This document shows, piece after piece, positions 7,274-9,266 of a DNA stretch of 9,266 bases. Numbering within the stretch: the stretch's first letter is position 1; each line of letters begins with the position of its first letter. Below the pieces are notes generated by a model. The model saw only the letters and a program-made list of their open reading frames with translations, was not told where the DNA came from and did no database searches. The translations under genes were made by a program, and so were the position numbers. The DNA comes from Mariprofundaceae bacterium (lineage in GTDB: Bacteria > Pseudomonadota > Zetaproteobacteria > Mariprofundales > J009), in assembly GCA_015489095.1 (NCBI GenBank), contig WFMN01000189.1, positions 1-9,266 of the forward strand, read 5' to 3'.

Positions 7274-8652
7274 CATTTCCTCCACTGCTGTTGCCACCAA
7301 GCGCACTGCGCGCGCACCCGGTCGGGGGCGGTACCGCCTAGGTGATCCCTAGCTGCCACACAGGCCTCGACCGAGAGCCGCGCCACCATCTCCCGCGTCA
7401 GGCTGGGGTGAATGGCGGCGCAGGCCGCGTCATCCATCTCATGCAACTCCTTGCCATGGTCGATGCACCACGCCACCGACTCGCCGACGATGCGGTGCGA
7501 CTCACGAAACGGCACCCCCGCCCGCACCAGCGCGTCCGCGAGATCGGTGGCGGTGGCGAACCCGCTGGCGGCGGCGGCGTGCATCCGGTCGCGGTTGACC
7601 CGCATGCCCGGCACCATGCCGGCGAAGATGCGCAGGCACCCCTCCAGTTGATCGAGGGCGTCGAAGATGGCGGTTTTATCCTCCTGCATATCCTTGTTGT
7701 AGGCCAGCGGCAGCGACTTCATGGTCATCAACATCGCCACCAGTCCACCGACAATGCGCCCGCTTTTGCCGCGTACCAACTCCGGCATATCGGGGTTTTT
7801 CTTCTGCGGCATAATCGAGGATCCCGTGCAGTATGCGTCAGGAAGATCAATAAATTGAAACTGTGCGCTCATCCATAGAATCATCTCTTCCGACATACGC
7901 GACAGATGGATGGCGCACAACGACGCGCACCCCAATAGCTCAATAATGAAATCGCGGTCGGAAACCCCATCCAGCGAGTTGCGGCAGGGGGCGTCAAACC
8001 CCAGTTCACGCGCGGTCATGGCGCGATCGATGGCGAAGGTGGTGCCCGCCAGCGCCGCGCTGCCGAGCGGTGAGATATTCATCCGCTTGCGGGCATCGGC
8101 CAAGCGATCCCGGTCGCGCTCCAACATCTCCACCCACGCCAGCAGGTGGTGACCGAAGGTGACCGGCTGCGCGCTCTGCAGGTGGGTAAAGCCCGGCATG
8201 ATGGCCTCCGCGTGCTGCTCCGCCTGCGAAACCAGCGCCTGCTGCAGCGCCACGATCTGCTCCATCACCGCCTCGCTGCGGCGACGCAGATAGAGGCGCA
8301 CATCGGTCGCGACCTGATCGTTCCGACTGCGCGCGGTGTGCAGCTTCTTTCCGGCGTCGCCGATCCGTTCGGTGAGGCGCTGCTCGATGTTCATGTGCAC
8401 ATCTTCCAGCTTCTCGGAGAAGGAAAACGCCCCGGAGGTGATCTCCTCGGCGATCGCGGCCAAGCCGTCCACGATCTGGTCGCGCTCCGCCTCGGTGATG
8501 ATGCCGCAAGCAGCCAACATGCGGGCGTGCGCCTGTGAGCCGCGAATATCCTCCAGTGCCATCCGCTGATCGACCTCGATCGAGGCGTTGAACTGCTCCA
8601 CCAGATGATCGGTAGCGGCAGAAAAACGCCCCCCCCACAACTTGTTAGACAC
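7273..8652 (-). CDS. argH: Argininosuccinate lyase
   Basis: ArgH splits argininosuccinate into arginine and fumarate, the last step of arginine synthesis, as a cytoplasmic homotetramer. The 459-residue length is normal for bacteria. The opening KLWGGRF (4-10), HTARSRNDQ (105-113), GFTHLQSAQP (154-163, with the catalytic histidine H157) and the fumarase/lyase signature GSSIMPQKKNPD (277-288, mobile loop with the catalytic serine) are all present. The start is a GTG at 8652, two bases after the stop of the DUF218 gene. It is supported by GGAG ten bases upstream and by the conserved N-terminus beginning directly there. The stop overlaps the lipoprotein start. Confidence 0.98.
   Translation of the reverse strand: MSNKLWGGRFSAATDHLVEQFNASIEVDQRMALEDIRGSQAHARMLAACGIITEAERDQIVDGLAAIAEEITSGAFSFSEKLEDVHMNIEQRLTERIGDAGKKLHTARSRNDQVATDVRLYLRRRSEAVMEQIVALQQALVSQAEQHAEAIMPGFTHLQSAQPVTFGHHLLAWVEMLERDRDRLADARKRMNISPLGSAALAGTTFAIDRAMTARELGFDAPCRNSLDGVSDRDFIIELLGCASLCAIHLSRMSEEMILWMSAQFQFIDLPDAYCTGSSIMPQKKNPDMPELVRGKSGRIVGGLVAMLMTMKSLPLAYNKDMQEDKTAIFDALDQLEGCLRIFAGMVPGMRVNRDRMHAAAASGFATATDLADALVRAGVPFRESHRIVGESVAWCIDHGKELHEMDDAACAAIHPSLTREMVARLSVEACVAARDHLGGTAPDRVRAQCAWWQQQWRK
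7279..7283 (-). promoter_or_regulatory. Ribosome binding site of the lipoprotein gene, inside the argH end
   Basis: GGAGG on the minus strand is formed by the last sense codons of argH (TGG AGG AAA, then TGA). It lies 5 bases from the ATG at 7273 and 2 bases from the ATG at 7276. This decides against the far upstream GTG at 7306 and favours 7273 as the start. Confidence 0.7.
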
Positions 8653-8654
8653 GA

Positions 8655-9266
8655 TTATAGCACTCCATAGCGTAAGCGGTAATAGCAGAGGCCGAGATAC
8701 TCGTGGAGCGCATCCGCCGAGTCGGCGAATACCCCCGCGTCGGGGAACCAGTCCAAGATGGTATAACGGCGCTGCGACGAACTATAGTCGCAAGGAGCCG
8801 GCACGACGACTATTCCTGCCTGTTCAAAGCTCCATACCGCCCGCGGCATGTGCCAGGCGGTGGTCACGAGGATCACCCGGCGGACATCCGCCGACCGCAA
8901 CAGCGGCTTCAGCAGCGCCGCATTCTGCCAAGTGTTGTTCGACCCATTTTCGGCGTGCAGCAGCGCCGGGTTCACCCCGTTGGCGACCAACCAGCGCCGC
9001 ATGACCTCCGCCTCCGGCTGCTGATCCTCATGGAGCGGGCGGCCGCCGCTAAGCCAGACCGGGAGCGCGTGCCGCTTCGTTAGCGACAGGGCGAACGCCG
9101 TCCGCATCAGCGAGTCCTCGGAGAGAAAATCGACCCCGCCATATTCGGGCGCGAGGCCGTTGATCCCGCCGCCGAGCACCACAATCGCGTCACCAGGCTG
9201 GATGCGCGCGACATCCAACGGGGGATAGGCCATCTCCAGCGGCCGGATGAGCAGGTCGCGCACTGG
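8655..9266 (-). CDS. YdcF/ElyC/SanA-family (DUF218) protein, 5' end outside window
   Basis: DUF218 proteins are envelope proteins in many Gram-negative bacteria. ElyC and SanA affect peptidoglycan or envelope integrity, but the biochemical activity of the family is unsettled. The visible 203-204 residues hold the domain: AIVVLGGGINGL (core strand and glycine loop), SLMRTAFALSL, VWLSGG, the EAEVMRRWLVANGV helix, AENGSNNTWQNA (the family's acidic/N-T-x-x-N region) and VILVTTAWHMPRA. The frame is open through the window edge. The GTG at 9263 is probably internal, because ElyC-type proteins begin with one or two membrane helices, absent here. The region RDLLIRPLEMAYPPL just before the domain matches the usual lead-in. 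It ends with TAA at 8655-8657, two bases before argH, so it is probably in the same operon. Confidence 0.9.
   Translation of the reverse strand, partial: PVRDLLIRPLEMAYPPLDVARIQPGDAIVVLGGGINGLAPEYGGVDFLSEDSLMRTAFALSLTKRHALPVWLSGGRPLHEDQQPEAEVMRRWLVANGVNPALLHAENGSNNTWQNAALLKPLLRSADVRRVILVTTAWHMPRAVWSFEQAGIVVVPAPCDYSSSQRRYTILDWFPDAGVFADSADALHEYLGLCYYRLRYGVL
8663..8666 (-). promoter_or_regulatory. Ribosome binding site of argH
   Basis: GGAG on the minus strand lies 10 bases before the GTG start of argH, within the last codons of the upstream DUF218 gene. Confidence 0.5.

Noticed and set aside
7277..7306. GTG start of the lipoprotein at 7306
   Set aside because: It would place ten residues, including two acidic ones, before the signal peptide and overlap argH by 34 bp. 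The GGAGG at 7279-7283 supports the ATG at 7273 or 7276.
8654..8662. Perfect extended -10 box (TGCTATAAT) on the minus strand at the DUF218/argH junction
   Set aside because: Transcription would start about seven bases on, inside the first codons of argH, so the argH GTG and its ribosome binding site would be lost. No -35-like hexamer lies at 16-18 bp. It is probably chance use of the TAA/TATAA letters.

Overview
The window is GC-rich, gene-dense bacterial chromosome (about 60% G+C by eye). It looks like a Gram-negative proteobacterium: it has a DUF218 (YdcF/ElyC-type) envelope protein, an argH-lipoprotein-lysine gene order familiar from proteobacteria, and an FtsJ/RlmE rRNA methyltransferase. 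I cannot place it more precisely from sequence alone. There is no sign of phage, IS element, CRISPR or plasmid, and no tRNA or rRNA gene was seen.

Layout. Positions 1-692 (+) hold the 3' three quarters of era, a ribosome-assembly GTPase. A 112-bp AT-rich gap follows, into which era and the opposing gene set both end. The rest of the window is one continuous minus-strand gene train, listed in transcription order: DUF218 protein (cut by the window edge), argH, a small lipoprotein with an FN3-like domain, a DapC-type aminotransferase, a PLP decarboxylase of the LysA/ornithine decarboxylase fold, a Sel1-repeat protein with a two-helix membrane C-terminus, purA and rlmE. Spacings run from 4-bp overlaps to 24-bp gaps, so one operon is likely. 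Its promoter lies beyond position 9266 or was not recognisable.

How the genes fit. argH (arginine), the aminotransferase (lysine/diaminopimelate), the decarboxylase and purA (AMP synthesis) are amino-acid and nucleotide biosynthesis enzymes. rlmE and era are ribosome-biogenesis genes. The decarboxylase sits where lysA would be expected, but its active-site motifs (CTGAD rather than CESxD, ELGRY rather than EPGRS) resemble the siderophore/exosortase-associated type III decarboxylases, so its substrate is open.

Most of the window is ordinary core metabolism. The items most worth a second look are the Sel1-repeat/membrane fusion protein, the atypical decarboxylase and the FN3-like lipoprotein. 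I did not find a convincing new multi-gene system.
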